Source: Flavobacterium reichenbachii (GTDB taxonomy: Bacteria; Bacteroidota; Bacteroidia; Flavobacteriales; Flavobacteriaceae). From it: a stretch of 64,000 nt of DNA. Position numbers and translations under genes: made by a program. Numbering within the stretch: position 1 is the stretch's first letter; each line of letters opens with the position of its first letter. Below the pieces are notes generated by a model. That model ran no database searches, was not told the DNA's origin, and was given only the letters and a program-made list of their open reading frames with translations. Of the stretch, positions 26,063-35,035 are shown one piece after another. The DNA lies in assembly GCF_002217435.1 (NCBI RefSeq), contig NZ_MUHF01000023.1, forward strand, positions 1 to 64,000. The letters are read 5' to 3'.

Positions 26063-26779
26063 ATGTCAAAATTATATATCGTTCCAACGCCAATTGGCAA
26101 TCTTGAAGACATGACTTTTAGAGCCATTAGAATTCTGAAAGAAGTCGATTTGATCTTGGCCGAAGACACCAGAACGAGTGGGAAATTGTTGAAGCATTTT
26201 GAAATTGGCACTCACATGCACAGCCATCACATGCACAACGAGCACAAAACCACCGAAAACCTGATTGCCCGCTTGAAAGCCGGCGAAACTATCGCTTTAA
26301 TTTCTGACGCAGGAACTCCAGCAATTTCCGATCCTGGTTTTTTATTGACGCGCGCTTGTGTTGAAAACAAAATCGAAGTAGAATGCCTTCCTGGCGCAAC
26401 CGCTTTTGTTCCAGCATTGGTAAACAGCGGATTACCAAACGACAAGTTTATTTTTGAAGGTTTTCTGCCAGATAAAAAAGGACGTCAGACGCGTTTTTTG
26501 GCTTTAGCCGAAGAAACCAGAACGATGATTTTATATGTTTCTCCACATAAACTCGTTAAGACTTTGGCCGAATTTATTCAGTATTTCGGAGAAGACAGAC
26601 AAGTCTGCGTTTCGCGTGAATTATCAAAATTACACGAAGAAAATGTTCGAGGAACTGCCAAAGAGGTTTTAGCACATTTTGAAAAAACAGCGCCGCGTGG
26701 CGAAATTGTCGTTGTCGTTGCAGGAAAAACAATAGTAAAAGAACCTAAGAAAAGTAAATTTTCTAAGGATGAAGATTAA
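26063..26779 (+). CDS. rsmI: 16S rRNA (cytidine1402-2'-O)-methyltransferase RsmI
   Basis: RsmI methylates the 2'-O of C1402 in 16S rRNA near the P site. The protein from ATG 26063 has 238 residues and begins MSKLYIVPTPIGNLEDMT, the normal start of the family; an in-frame ATG 42 bases upstream lies in repeat DNA. Tetrapyrrole-methylase-fold motifs visible are LAEDTRTSGKLL, LISDAGTPAISDPG and LPGATAFVPALVNSGL, the last two framing the SAM pocket, then FEGFLPDKKGRQ. The tail is lysine-rich. Confidence 0.95.
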   Translation: MSKLYIVPTPIGNLEDMTFRAIRILKEVDLILAEDTRTSGKLLKHFEIGTHMHSHHMHNEHKTTENLIARLKAGETIALISDAGTPAISDPGFLLTRACVENKIEVECLPGATAFVPALVNSGLPNDKFIFEGFLPDKKGRQTRFLALAEETRTMILYVSPHKLVKTLAEFIQYFGEDRQVCVSRELSKLHEENVRGTAKEVLAHFEKTAPRGEIVVVVAGKTIVKEPKKSKFSKDED

Positions 26780-26787
26780 AAAAAATC

Positions 26788-26848
26788 ACCACAAATTACA
26801 CAAATTATCGCAAATTTAATTAGCGGAAATTTGTGTAATTTGTGGTTT
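26788..26848. repeat. Dispersed CACAAATTACACAAATT palindrome
   Basis: ACCACAAATTACACAAATT pairs with AAATTTGTGTAATTTGTGGTTT across about 20 bases, directly after rsmI. It is a close relative of the repeats at 25959-26045 and 27388-27474 and may also terminate transcription. Confidence 0.65.
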
Positions 26849-26930
26849 AAAAAAAACCATAGAAAAAAAAATTTAATCATTATAATCTGTGGCAGAAAAC
26901 GAAAACTAAAGCAGAAAAACAATACAAATC

Positions 26931-27275
26931 ATGAGCATACAAGCCTTTTTAGAAAAAGTAAAACAAACTCCAACCCAAATAACATTTCCTGAAACTATTG
27001 CGGTAATTGAGGAAAATTACAACTTTACCCCAACTGCTTTTCAAAACGGAACGCAGCATAATGCAGCCGGAGAAAATTCTGGTTCATGTAAATTATTTTC
27101 TTTCGCAAAATTGCAAAATTTAAGCAAAGAAGAAACTTTAGCGTGCTTTGGAGCTTTTTATTTTGAAGAAGTTCTGGGAGATCCAAACGGAACAAATCAT
27201 CAAAACATTAGAAATTTTATCAATTTAGGCTGGGACGGAATTAAGTTTGAAGGAAATGCTTTGGAAGCAAAATAA
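26931..27275 (+). CDS. HopJ-like family protein
   Basis: A 114-residue protein matching the small family named after the Pseudomonas type III effector HopJ. Recognisable features are FPETIAVIEENYNFTPTAFQNG, a central AGENSGSCKLFSFAKLQ and the LACFGAFYFEEVLGDPNGTNHQNIRNF segment. Flavobacteria lack such a secretion system, so the name indicates only homology; the function is unknown. It is flanked on both sides by palindromic intergenic repeats and is probably monocistronic. Confidence 0.82.
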   Translation: MSIQAFLEKVKQTPTQITFPETIAVIEENYNFTPTAFQNGTQHNAAGENSGSCKLFSFAKLQNLSKEETLACFGAFYFEEVLGDPNGTNHQNIRNFINLGWDGIKFEGNALEAK

Positions 27276-27336
27276 TATTTTAGATTTTAAAATGTAGATT
27301 TTAGATTGCTGAAAGCTGCTTAATTCTAAATCCCTA

Positions 27337-27562
27337 AAAACTTTGTCAAAGTTTGAAACTTTGACAAAGTTAAAAACATATTTCTGCCACAGATTTCGCA
27401 GATTAAAGATTGCCACTAATTACAAAAATTACCACGAATAGAATTAGTGGAAATTCGTGCAATTCGTGGCAAAAAAAATTACCAATCAGATTAAACGATT
27501 TCAGAAATCAACAATCTAAAATCAACAATCTAAAATCAATAATCTAAAATCTAAAATCAACC
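27337..27562. repeat. Cluster of intergenic palindromes before recJ
   Basis: Three parts: a hairpin AACTTTGTCAAAGTTT with its complement at about 27338-27371; a CCACAGATTTCGCAGATT / AATTCGTGGCAAAA palindrome at 27388-27474; and an AATCTAAAATC heptamer tract at about 27510-27560 that runs up to the recJ start. No gene is supported. Confidence 0.65.
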
Positions 27563-29272
27563 ATGCGTTGGACAATAAAACCAAAACCTTCTGAAGATAA
27601 AATCAAACATTTGGCGCAAGCCTTAAATGTAGAAGATTTTGTAGCAACACTTTTGATTCAGCGTGGAATTGAAACTTTTGATGATGCTAAGAATTTCTTT
27701 CGTCCTTCTTTAGAACATCTTCACGATCCGTATCTGATGAAAGATATGGACAAAGCTGTTGCGAGAATAGAATCGGCAATTGAAAATCAGGAAAACATCT
27801 TGGTTTTTGGCGATTATGATGTTGACGGAACGACGGCAGTTTCTTTGGTTTCTTCGTACTTAAAATCACATTATCCAAATATTGCGACTTACATTCCGGA
27901 TCGTTACGACGAAGGTTATGGAATTTCGTTTAAAGGAATTGACTTTGCAGACGACAACGGATTTTCATTGATTATCGCTTTAGACTGTGGTATCAAATCA
28001 ATAGACCACATCGCCTATGCAAAAGAAAAAAACATTGACTTCATCATTTGCGATCACCACAGACCTGGAAATATTCTTCCAGATGCGGTGGCAATTTTAG
28101 ATCCAAAAAGAGACGACTGCTTTTATCCTTATGATGAGCTATGCGGTTGCGGTGTTGGTTTTAAACTGATTCAGGCTTTAGGAAAAAATCGCAATGAAAC
28201 GATTGAAGATTTGGTTCCGTATCTTGATTTGGTGGCCACAGCAATTGCTGCAGATATTGTTCCCATAACGGGCGAAAACAGAGTTTTGGCTTATTTCGGA
28301 TTACAGGTCATCAACAGCGACCCGAGACCGGGAATCAAAGCGCTGACGCATCAGGTAAAAAAGAAAGTCTTAGATATTACTGATGTTGTTTTTATTATTT
28401 CTCCGAGAATTAACGCGGCAGGAAGAATTAAACATGGCAATCATGCGGTTGAATTGTTAACTGAATTCGATTTTGATCAGGCACAGCAGTTTGCTTCAGA
28501 AATAGAACAATACAATGCCGACCGTAAAGATTTGGATAAAAGAATTACAAAAGAAGCCTTTCAGCAGATTTTAGAAAACAAGGAACAAGAACGATTCTCT
28601 ACTGTTGTTTTTCAGGAAGACTGGCACAAAGGCGTAATCGGAATTGTCGCTTCAAGATTGATCGAAACCTATTATCGTCCGACTTTGGTTTTTACTAAAA
28701 GCGGCGACAAATATGCAGCTTCGGCACGATCCGTAAAAGGTTTTGATGTTTACAATGCTTTGGATGCCTGCTCGCACCATTTGGAACAATTTGGAGGCCA
28801 TATGTACGCCGCAGGAATGACCATAAAGGCAGAAAATTACAAACCTTTTAAAGAAGCTTTCGAGAAACAAGTTTCAGCAACAATTCTCCCGGAAATGCGA
28901 ACTCCGGAAATCGAGATTGATGCCGAAATAAACTTTTCAGATATAACGCCAAAACTCATCCGGATTTTAAAACAATTCGAGCCTTTTGGCCCGCAGAATA
29001 TGACGCCTGTTTTTATGTCAAAAGATTTAAAAGATACAGGTTATGCTAAAACCTTAGGTTCAGAAGATGAACATTTGAGACTTTTTGTAAAACAGTCCCG
29101 AAGTTCCGAAACAGAAGGAATCGGCGCAATTGGTTTTGGACTTGGAAAAAAAATCGACCTTGCAAAAAATCAAAATCTTTTTCAACTGGCCTATTCTCTA
29201 GCAGAAAATGAATGGAACGGAAACGTTTCAACACAACTTATATTAAAAGATATCAGAACAAATGACAACTAA
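27563..29272 (+). CDS. recJ: Single-stranded-DNA exonuclease RecJ
   Basis: RecJ degrades single-stranded DNA 5' to 3' in mismatch, recombination and base-excision repair. The 569-residue protein has the DHH phosphoesterase motifs: VFGDYDVDGTTAVSL (about 86-100), LIIALDCGIKS, ICDHHRPG (the DHH motif), and SPRINAAGRIKHGNHAVELL, then the DHHA1 domain with SARSVKGFDVYNAL and EQFGGHMYAAGMTI. The C-terminal OB-like part binds DNA (FEPFGPQNMTPVF). Its last 11 bases overlap the MFS gene. Confidence 0.97.
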   Translation: MRWTIKPKPSEDKIKHLAQALNVEDFVATLLIQRGIETFDDAKNFFRPSLEHLHDPYLMKDMDKAVARIESAIENQENILVFGDYDVDGTTAVSLVSSYLKSHYPNIATYIPDRYDEGYGISFKGIDFADDNGFSLIIALDCGIKSIDHIAYAKEKNIDFIICDHHRPGNILPDAVAILDPKRDDCFYPYDELCGCGVGFKLIQALGKNRNETIEDLVPYLDLVATAIAADIVPITGENRVLAYFGLQVINSDPRPGIKALTHQVKKKVLDITDVVFIISPRINAAGRIKHGNHAVELLTEFDFDQAQQFASEIEQYNADRKDLDKRITKEAFQQILENKEQERFSTVVFQEDWHKGVIGIVASRLIETYYRPTLVFTKSGDKYAASARSVKGFDVYNALDACSHHLEQFGGHMYAAGMTIKAENYKPFKEAFEKQVSATILPEMRTPEIEIDAEINFSDITPKLIRILKQFEPFGPQNMTPVFMSKDLKDTGYAKTLGSEDEHLRLFVKQSRSSETEGIGAIGFGLGKKIDLAKNQNLFQLAYSLAENEWNGNVSTQLILKDIRTNDN

Positions 29273-30542
29273 ATCCAACAAGCCAGATCCTTATCAGGCA
29301 CTACGTTACAGAGAATTTAATGTTTTTTTATTATTGCGTTTTGCAATGGTATTCGCCTGGTCCATGCAGTTTATTGTAATCGAATGGGAAGTGTACAGTT
29401 TAACTAAAAATCCGTTTGCTTTAGGAGTTATTGGTTTAATGGAAGTTAGCCCGGCAGTTTCTATGGCATTGTTTGCAGGTCATATTGTGGACCAAAGCGA
29501 GAAAAAGGGATTATTGGTAAAATGTATTTTAGGATTTTCAGTAATCAGTTTTGGATTATTTTTATTAACGTGGCCAAAAATAGTCGGCGGCTGGTCGTCT
29601 CATGTAATTTTATATTCAATTTACGCATTAGTATTTTTAGGCGGTTTGGTTCGTGCTTTTCTTGGGCCGACTATTTTCTCTCTTCTATCGTTAATTATCC
29701 CTAAAAAAGCATACCCAAATGCCGCAACCTGGAGTAGTTCTGTCTGGCAGATTGGAGCAGTTATGGGTCCGGCGCTGGCAGGATTCTCCATTAACTGGAT
29801 TGGTGTTCACTGGTCAATGTGTCTGGTGTTTGCATTCTCGATTCTTTCCTTAATTGCCTTATCAAAAATCAGCAAAAAACCAATCATAAATCCAAAGATT
29901 GGTGGATCAGTAAAAGAGAGTCTTAAAGAAGGTTTAAATTTTGTATATAACAATAAAATTGTTTTTGGTGCTTTATCGCTTGATATGGTAGCTGTACTTT
30001 TTGGAGGTGCGGTAGCTTTACTGCCTATTTTTGCCCAGGACATCTTAAAAGTTGGAGCTGAAGGTTTTGGCATATTGAGAGCCGCTCCTGCAGTAGGAGC
30101 TTTTATTACGATGCTCGTTTCTGCTTATGTGCCTTTGTATGAAAACGCAGGAAAGAAACTTTTGGCTGCCATATTTGTTTTTGGATTATCTATTATACTA
30201 TTTGGATTTTCTACCTCATTCTGGCTTTCTGTTTTTGCTTTATTTTTAAGCGGATTGGCTGACGGAATTTCGGTAGTCATCCGCCAGACAATTTTACAGC
30301 TTAAAACTCCTGATCATATGCGTGGACGCGTAGGTGCCGTAAATTCAATTTTTGTTGGTTCTTCTAATGAATTAGGTGCTTTTGAAAGCGGGGCAACGGC
30401 TAAATTAATGGGAACTGTAACCTCGGTTATTTTTGGCGGAAGTGTTACACTTTTGACTGTTGTAGTAACTGCATTAAAATCACCGACTTTTAGAAATCTG
30501 GATCTTCAAAGAGATATGGACGATCATCAGAAATTAGAATAG
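29262..30542 (+). CDS. MFS transporter (DHA3-like)
   Basis: A 426-residue, twelve-helix major facilitator. The N-terminal half shows FLLLRFAMVFAWSMQFIVIEWEVY and a loop 2-3 FAGHIVDQSEKKG, the variant of the GxxxDxxGRR motif common in enterobactin-exporter-like (EntS/MFS_3) proteins. The second half has the LKTPDHMRGRVGAVNSIFVG motif that is also typical of that group. The substrate is unknown; drug or siderophore export are possibilities. The start overlaps recJ by 11 bases and the stop abuts the next ATG, so recJ-MFS-hydrolase are translationally coupled. Confidence 0.87.
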   Translation: MTTKSNKPDPYQALRYREFNVFLLLRFAMVFAWSMQFIVIEWEVYSLTKNPFALGVIGLMEVSPAVSMALFAGHIVDQSEKKGLLVKCILGFSVISFGLFLLTWPKIVGGWSSHVILYSIYALVFLGGLVRAFLGPTIFSLLSLIIPKKAYPNAATWSSSVWQIGAVMGPALAGFSINWIGVHWSMCLVFAFSILSLIALSKISKKPIINPKIGGSVKESLKEGLNFVYNNKIVFGALSLDMVAVLFGGAVALLPIFAQDILKVGAEGFGILRAAPAVGAFITMLVSAYVPLYENAGKKLLAAIFVFGLSIILFGFSTSFWLSVFALFLSGLADGISVVIRQTILQLKTPDHMRGRVGAVNSIFVGSSNELGAFESGATAKLMGTVTSVIFGGSVTLLTVVVTALKSPTFRNLDLQRDMDDHQKLE

Positions 30543-31457
30543 ATGAAATCGTTTCTAATTTGCTTATTTCTTGCGCTGTCTTTTTCTGCAACGGCACAAA
30601 ACCTTTATAGTAAATCCTATGGTGATAAAAAAAACATAGCTGTTGTTTTTATTCATGGAGGACCAAGTGGCAACTCCACTTTATTTGAAGGAACTACGGC
30701 ACAAAAATTAGCCGAAAATGGTTTTTATGTAATTGTATACGACCGAAGAGGCGAAGGAAGATCTGCAGATAACGACGCAAAATTTACTTATGAAGAAGCT
30801 TTTCAGGATCTAAATTCTATTTATAAAAAATATCATTTAAAGAAAGCAGTGCTTATTGGCCACAGTTTTGGAGGTTTGGTTTCGACACTTTACACACATA
30901 AATATCCTAAAAATGTCAGTGCTTTAGTTTTGGCAGGAGCTTTATTTGCACAGCAGGAAACGTATGATCATATTTTAAATTCTATCAAGAAAATACACGA
31001 CGGCGATTCTAAAACATTAAATAAAATCGCTTACATAGAAAAACTCGATAAAAATTCTGCTGGATATAGAAAATATTGTTTTGAGCTGGCAAGTGATGAA
31101 AATTATTTTAAAATGCCAAAACCAACAAAAGCCTCTAAAAAATTATACGCCAAATACGAATCGGGAGAGTTTTTTAAAACTAACATCAGAAATAAAAACG
31201 CTCCATTGGTTTTCTATAAAAATGAAAAACAAAATAATATTGACAGTCGGCCTCTATTAAAAAAAATAAAAACTTCTGGCGTTCCCATTTTTGCTATTTA
31301 CGGAAAAAATGACGGTATTTTTTCGCCTGAACAAATGGGTTCAATTGAGCAAATTACTGGTAAAAACAATTTTGCGCTTCTTGACAATTGTTCGCATTAT
31401 TTATTTGTAGATCAACAAGATAAATTCATTTCAAAAATTAAAAATTGGATTAAATAG
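30543..31457 (+). CDS. Secreted alpha/beta hydrolase
   Basis: A 304-residue hydrolase with a signal peptide (MKSFLICLFLALSFSATAQ). The alpha/beta fold is clear: oxyanion segment FIHGGPSGNS, the YDRRGEGRS strand-loop, the nucleophile elbow LIGHSFGGLVS (Ser in GHSFGG), acidic IFAIYGKNDGIF, and the histidine in LLDNCSHYLF. It resembles proline iminopeptidase-type enzymes, but the substrate is not predictable. Its start codon directly follows the MFS stop, so both belong to one transcript. Confidence 0.85.
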   Translation: MKSFLICLFLALSFSATAQNLYSKSYGDKKNIAVVFIHGGPSGNSTLFEGTTAQKLAENGFYVIVYDRRGEGRSADNDAKFTYEEAFQDLNSIYKKYHLKKAVLIGHSFGGLVSTLYTHKYPKNVSALVLAGALFAQQETYDHILNSIKKIHDGDSKTLNKIAYIEKLDKNSAGYRKYCFELASDENYFKMPKPTKASKKLYAKYESGEFFKTNIRNKNAPLVFYKNEKQNNIDSRPLLKKIKTSGVPIFAIYGKNDGIFSPEQMGSIEQITGKNNFALLDNCSHYLFVDQQDKFISKIKNWIK

Positions 31458-31670
31458 TGCTTTTATTTATTATATCTTCCTCTTCAACATTCTAGAAGTA
31501 AATTTTACCGATGAACTTAAAACATTGATTTACATCTAAATATATTTTTATGATATAAATTAGTTTGCAATCCTAACGTCACATTGTCTAAATTAACTTA
31601 TATCACTCCAATGCTGTCGAAATTTCATTTAATTTAAGGTTTTTTATTTAGAATTAATATAAATAATATT

Positions 31671-31678
31671 TATATTTG
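31671..31678 (+). promoter_or_regulatory. Promoter -7 box of the cysteine-rich small protein gene
   Basis: TATATTTG, full TAnnTTTG match, 20 bp before the ATG at 31699. Confidence 0.65.
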
Positions 31679-31698
31679 TTGCAATAAAAGTTTTTAAG

Positions 31699-32055
31699 AT
31701 GAGAGAAATCGAACAGATATATCACAACAATTTTGGAATCGCCTTTTATTGGAAGGATCAAAACCAAACCATTTCAGAAAAAGTACAACTGGTTTTTAAG
31801 GAAACCGGTTTTTATTTTACAGTTCAGGAATTGAATCTCTTCTGTGATTTAATAGAAGACAGTCTCATCGAAAATGCGTGCTGTGAAGCTTGCGAAATGA
31901 AATATTCCTGCCATAAATTTCTATTAAAAACGCCATGTAATTCTATTGATCTTGCCGTTTCGATGACAGAATTAAAATCGATTAAAGACTTGGTTGAAGG
32001 TTCCTTATTCCGAATTGAACTGGATGAATATGTTTATGGAACAGGATTAAACTAG
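31699..32055 (+). CDS. Small cysteine-cluster protein, unknown
   Basis: A 118-residue soluble protein I cannot name with confidence. Its centre holds NACCEACEMKYSCHKFLL at about residues 55-72, four cysteines and a histidine in a spacing (CCxxCx5CH) suggesting a metal-binding or Fe-S site, although a disulfide cluster is also possible. The rest is a mix of strands and helices (KVQLVFKETGFYFTVQELNLF). It has its own -7 box and precedes the cytochrome gene by 82 bp. Confidence 0.6.
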   Translation: MREIEQIYHNNFGIAFYWKDQNQTISEKVQLVFKETGFYFTVQELNLFCDLIEDSLIENACCEACEMKYSCHKFLLKTPCNSIDLAVSMTELKSIKDLVEGSLFRIELDEYVYGTGLN

Positions 32056-32137
32056 AAACATTCTAAATATTTTAACATCATTTTTTCATTATTGAAATAT
32101 ATTTTTACTTTATTCAAAAAAAAGTATATTTACGACA

Positions 32138-33346
32138 ATGAAAAATGCTACAATTCTCTTTGTCTTTATATTTATTGCAGTACTATTTACAAACTGCAGT
32201 ACTAAATCTGAAGAATATATTGACCCGCGGGGCACTGATTATGCCGGTTCTGAAAGCTGTATTCAATGTCATAAGGCCGAATATGAAATGGCCTCAAAAA
32301 GTTCCCACTTTAAAGCCACCGCACCTGCAATTCCAGAAAATATCCTAGGCGATTTTGACAGCCGTAATCATACTTTTATGTATGATAAAGACACTAAATT
32401 GGTTATGGAAAAACGCGGCGACAGTTTATATCAAGTTCTTTACAAAAACGGAAAAGAAGTACAAGCACATCGTTTTGAAATTGTTTTTGGCGCCAAACAT
32501 GCTCAGACTTCTGTGTATTGGAAAGAGGGTAATACATACGAACTACCGGTTTCTTTTTATCATTCTATAAACAATTGGGCGACTAGTCCCGGTTTTCCTG
32601 CTGATAAACCTTATTTTGACCGAATGATAATGAAGGATTGTTATGCCTGTCACAGCTCCAATATAAGCTCGAGAACCGTTAATCAAAATTCGACAGAAAG
32701 GAATTTCATGTCAATGGAGGTTGAAGATATCATCAATAAAAAAACGATTGTATACGGAATTGACTGCGAACGCTGTCACGGACCTGCAAAACAACATGCT
32801 GAATTTCACTTAAAAAATCCTAACGTTAAAACTGCAAACAGCATTACAAGTTTTAAAACATTAAGCAGAGAGCAAAGACTGGATGCCTGCGCTTTATGTC
32901 ACGCCGGAAATGACGGAATGAAATTAAAATCTCGTTTTGATTTTAAACCCGGAGATAAGCTTTCTGAATTTTTTCGTGAAACTAAAAGCATAAACGATAC
33001 TGCAAAATTTGATGTTCACGGAAACCAATTTCGTCTGATGGCTCAAAGCAAATGTTTTATTAAAAGCGAAAAAATGGATTGTATTACCTGCCACAATCCG
33101 CACGAGAATGCTTCAAAAAATATGGCCTCTTATTCTAAAATCTGTATGAGCTGTCATCAGGGTCTAAAACATAATGACACAACATTAAAAACAATGCCTG
33201 AAAAATTATTAGCAGATAATTGTGTAGAATGTCATATGCCTAAAAAAGCGTCAGGAGCAATTAAATTTCAGCTTTCAAACAGCAAACAATTATCCAATTA
33301 TATCTTGAGAACTCATAAAATTGGCATTTATCCAATGACAAAATAA
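32138..33346 (+). CDS. Heptaheme cytochrome c lipoprotein
   Basis: A 402-residue multiheme lipoprotein. The N-terminus MKNATILFVFIFIAVLFTNC ends in a lipobox cysteine, so it is anchored in a membrane on the periplasmic or outer face. Seven CxxCH haem-binding motifs are present in order: CIQCH, CYACH, CERCH, CALCH, CITCH, CMSCH, CVECH. The first lies near residue 41 and the last near 367. The fold looks like the cytochrome c554/NrfB-type group that moves electrons or reduces small nitrogen or sulfur oxyanions, but no catalytic haem (CxxCK) is seen. No oxidase or reductase subunit is adjacent. Confidence 0.88.
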   Translation: MKNATILFVFIFIAVLFTNCSTKSEEYIDPRGTDYAGSESCIQCHKAEYEMASKSSHFKATAPAIPENILGDFDSRNHTFMYDKDTKLVMEKRGDSLYQVLYKNGKEVQAHRFEIVFGAKHAQTSVYWKEGNTYELPVSFYHSINNWATSPGFPADKPYFDRMIMKDCYACHSSNISSRTVNQNSTERNFMSMEVEDIINKKTIVYGIDCERCHGPAKQHAEFHLKNPNVKTANSITSFKTLSREQRLDACALCHAGNDGMKLKSRFDFKPGDKLSEFFRETKSINDTAKFDVHGNQFRLMAQSKCFIKSEKMDCITCHNPHENASKNMASYSKICMSCHQGLKHNDTTLKTMPEKLLADNCVECHMPKKASGAIKFQLSNSKQLSNYILRTHKIGIYPMTK

Positions 33347-33429
33347 ACAATAACAAACAGGTTTTGCTTTTTGAAATTATAACAATGTCGAAATATGATT
33401 TACGACACATTAATGTCATTTTTTGCTTT

Positions 33430-33522
33430 CAATTTTAGACTTTCAACTTTGGACTTTCAACATTAGACTTCCGACTTTGGACTTTCGACTTTCGACTTTG
33501 GACTTTCGACTTTGGACTTATC
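33430..33522. repeat. GACTTTCGACTTTG minisatellite
   Basis: About nine head-to-tail copies of a 9-10 base unit (GACTTTCAAC, GACTTTGG, GACTTTCGAC) fill the gap between the cytochrome gene and the convergent lpxH-like gene. A degenerate continuation is at 34317-34350. Confidence 0.75.
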
Positions 33523-34266
33523 TTATTGCTCGAATTTTTGAATCTCAAAAGTTTCGCCATCAAAAACGCCGTAGGTAAAATATCCTATCCAATCGCCCAG
33601 ATTTACATATTCTGAATTTTCACCAACGGGAATAATCATCGGTAAATGGCGGTGCCCAAAAATAAAGTAATTATAATGTTTGGTTTCCAGTTTACGTTTG
33701 GCATAAAGTACCAGCCACTCGTTTTCTTCTCCAAGGAATTTTACATCTTCGGCTCCGGAAATCAATTTGTTTTTTACAGATAAATATTGAGCCAGGCTGA
33801 CACCAACATCTGGATGCAGCCATCTGAAAAGCCATTTTGAAAACGGATTTGTAAATACCTTTTTCATTCTTTTATAGCCTTTATCACCAGGACCTTTTCC
33901 GTCACCGTGTCCAATTAAAAAGGTTTTTCCGTTAAAAGTAAATGCCGCATTATCATGATACACCGGAATATTCAATTCGGTTTCAAAATAATCATGCATC
34001 CATAAATCATGATTTCCTACAAAAAAATAAATCGGAATACCGCTGTCGCGAATTTCCGCCAATTTGCCTAAAACACGAACAAAGCCTTTTGGCACAACAG
34101 TTTTGTATTCGAACCAAAAATCAAATAAATCACCTAATAAAAAAATTGCTTCTGCATCTTCTTTAACCTCATCCAACCAAGCCACAAATTTTTTCTCGCG
34201 CGGCAAACTCAATTCTGGAGTCGGCGCACCAAAATGCTGATCTGAAGCAAAATATATTTTTTTCAT
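33523..34266 (-). CDS. lpxH: UDP-2,3-diacylglucosamine diphosphatase (LpxH-like)
   Basis: This metallophosphoesterase probably hydrolyses UDP-2,3-diacylglucosamine to lipid X in lipid A synthesis. The 247 residues contain the dimetal motifs FASDQHFGAP (start), LLGDLFDFWFEYK (about 43-55), FVGNHDLWM (about 82-90), LIGHGDGKG and a later FGHRHLPM. The size and the WFEY/NHDLWM variants fit LpxH of Bacteroidetes; a related LpxG/YbbF-like enzyme is the alternative. It is the last gene before a minisatellite and is followed upstream by the queD-like gene. Confidence 0.9.
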   Translation of the reverse strand: MKKIYFASDQHFGAPTPELSLPREKKFVAWLDEVKEDAEAIFLLGDLFDFWFEYKTVVPKGFVRVLGKLAEIRDSGIPIYFFVGNHDLWMHDYFETELNIPVYHDNAAFTFNGKTFLIGHGDGKGPGDKGYKRMKKVFTNPFSKWLFRWLHPDVGVSLAQYLSVKNKLISGAEDVKFLGEENEWLVLYAKRKLETKHYNYFIFGHRHLPMIIPVGENSEYVNLGDWIGYFTYGVFDGETFEIQKFEQ

Positions 34267-34363
34267 TTAGATTATTAGAATTTGAGACTTCTTAGATTAT
34301 TAGACTTCTTAGATTTTTAAACTTTGGACTTCAGACTTTGGACTTTGAACCTTTCAGACTAAT

Positions 34364-34813
34364 TTAATTATCAGACGCGTACCATTCTGCAAAAGACGAT
34401 TCTGTTTCCTGAAGTTTAAGGGAGAATAAAGAAATTTCAGCGGGAAGTCTTCCGATAATTCTTTCTGCAAAATCGACTACCATATTTTCGCTTGTCGGCT
34501 GATAATCAACTAAAATCACGTGATGACCTCGATTTTTTAATTCATTTGCCAATTCGATATGCGGTGTAGTTTGATTAAAAACGGTCGCATGATCAAACTG
34601 ATCGACGATTTCTTCTTTAACAATTTTCTTTAGATCAGAAAAGTCAATTACCATTCCGAATTTCACATTCGATCGATCTGTAATTGGCGAACCAATCACT
34701 GTTACCGACAATTTATAACTATGACCGTGAACGTTCTTGCATTTTCCATCGTAACCGTATAAAGCATGCCCGGTTTCGAAATTAAATTGTTTTGTAATTC
34801 TGATATTACTCAT
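34364..34813 (-). CDS. queD: 6-carboxytetrahydropterin synthase (QueD/PTPS family)
   Basis: A 149-residue enzyme of the T-fold, making 6-carboxy-5,6,7,8-tetrahydropterin from dihydroneopterin triphosphate for queuosine, or 6-pyruvoyl-tetrahydropterin. The zinc ligands are in FETGHALYG and VHGHSYKLS, with the catalytic cysteine in GKCKNVHGH (CxxxHGH spacing of QueD). VIDFSDLKKIV, DQFDHATVFN and the C-terminal LQETESSFAEW complete the family set. It has a -7 box at 34833-34840. Confidence 0.92.
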   Translation of the reverse strand: MSNIRITKQFNFETGHALYGYDGKCKNVHGHSYKLSVTVIGSPITDRSNVKFGMVIDFSDLKKIVKEEIVDQFDHATVFNQTTPHIELANELKNRGHHVILVDYQPTSENMVVDFAERIIGRLPAEISLFSLKLQETESSFAEWYASDN

Positions 34814-34832
34814 CGATTTGAATTTTAGGTTG

Positions 34833-34840
34833 CAAATTTA
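34833..34840 (-). promoter_or_regulatory. queD promoter, -7 box
   Basis: On the minus strand TAAATTTG, a full TAnnTTTG match, 20 bp before the queD ATG. Confidence 0.65.
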
Positions 34841-34844
34841 CAAA

Positions 34845-35021
34845 TTAATAACCGTTTTCATCTCTTTTTTTAGCTCTGTTATACATCCAATAGGCAATTC
34901 CTATTAAAAGTATAAATGGAATGAAAGATCCAATCAAAACTCCAATTTGATAACCACTGTCTGGTGCATCTTTAATTTTCGCTGCAACGTCGACTTTTTG
35001 GAATAAGGAAATAATATACAT
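34845..35021 (-). CDS. Small membrane protein, unknown
   Basis: A 58-residue protein from the ATG at 35021 (MYIISLFQKVDVAAKI). One membrane helix is evident (about 28-46, IGSFIPFILLIGIAYWMY), followed by a charged tail NRAKKRDENGY. Flavobacterial genomes carry many such short anchors; the function is unknown. An in-frame start at 35054 lies within the MITE-like element that begins at 35036, so it is less likely to be real. Confidence 0.5.
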   Translation of the reverse strand: MYIISLFQKVDVAAKIKDAPDSGYQIGVLIGSFIPFILLIGIAYWMYNRAKKRDENGY

Positions 35022-35035
35022 ATTCAAATATTTGA

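Noticed and set aside
30543..31457. A named enzyme (proline iminopeptidase) for the hydrolase
   Set aside because: The catalytic triad is clear, but nothing in the lid region fixes the substrate.
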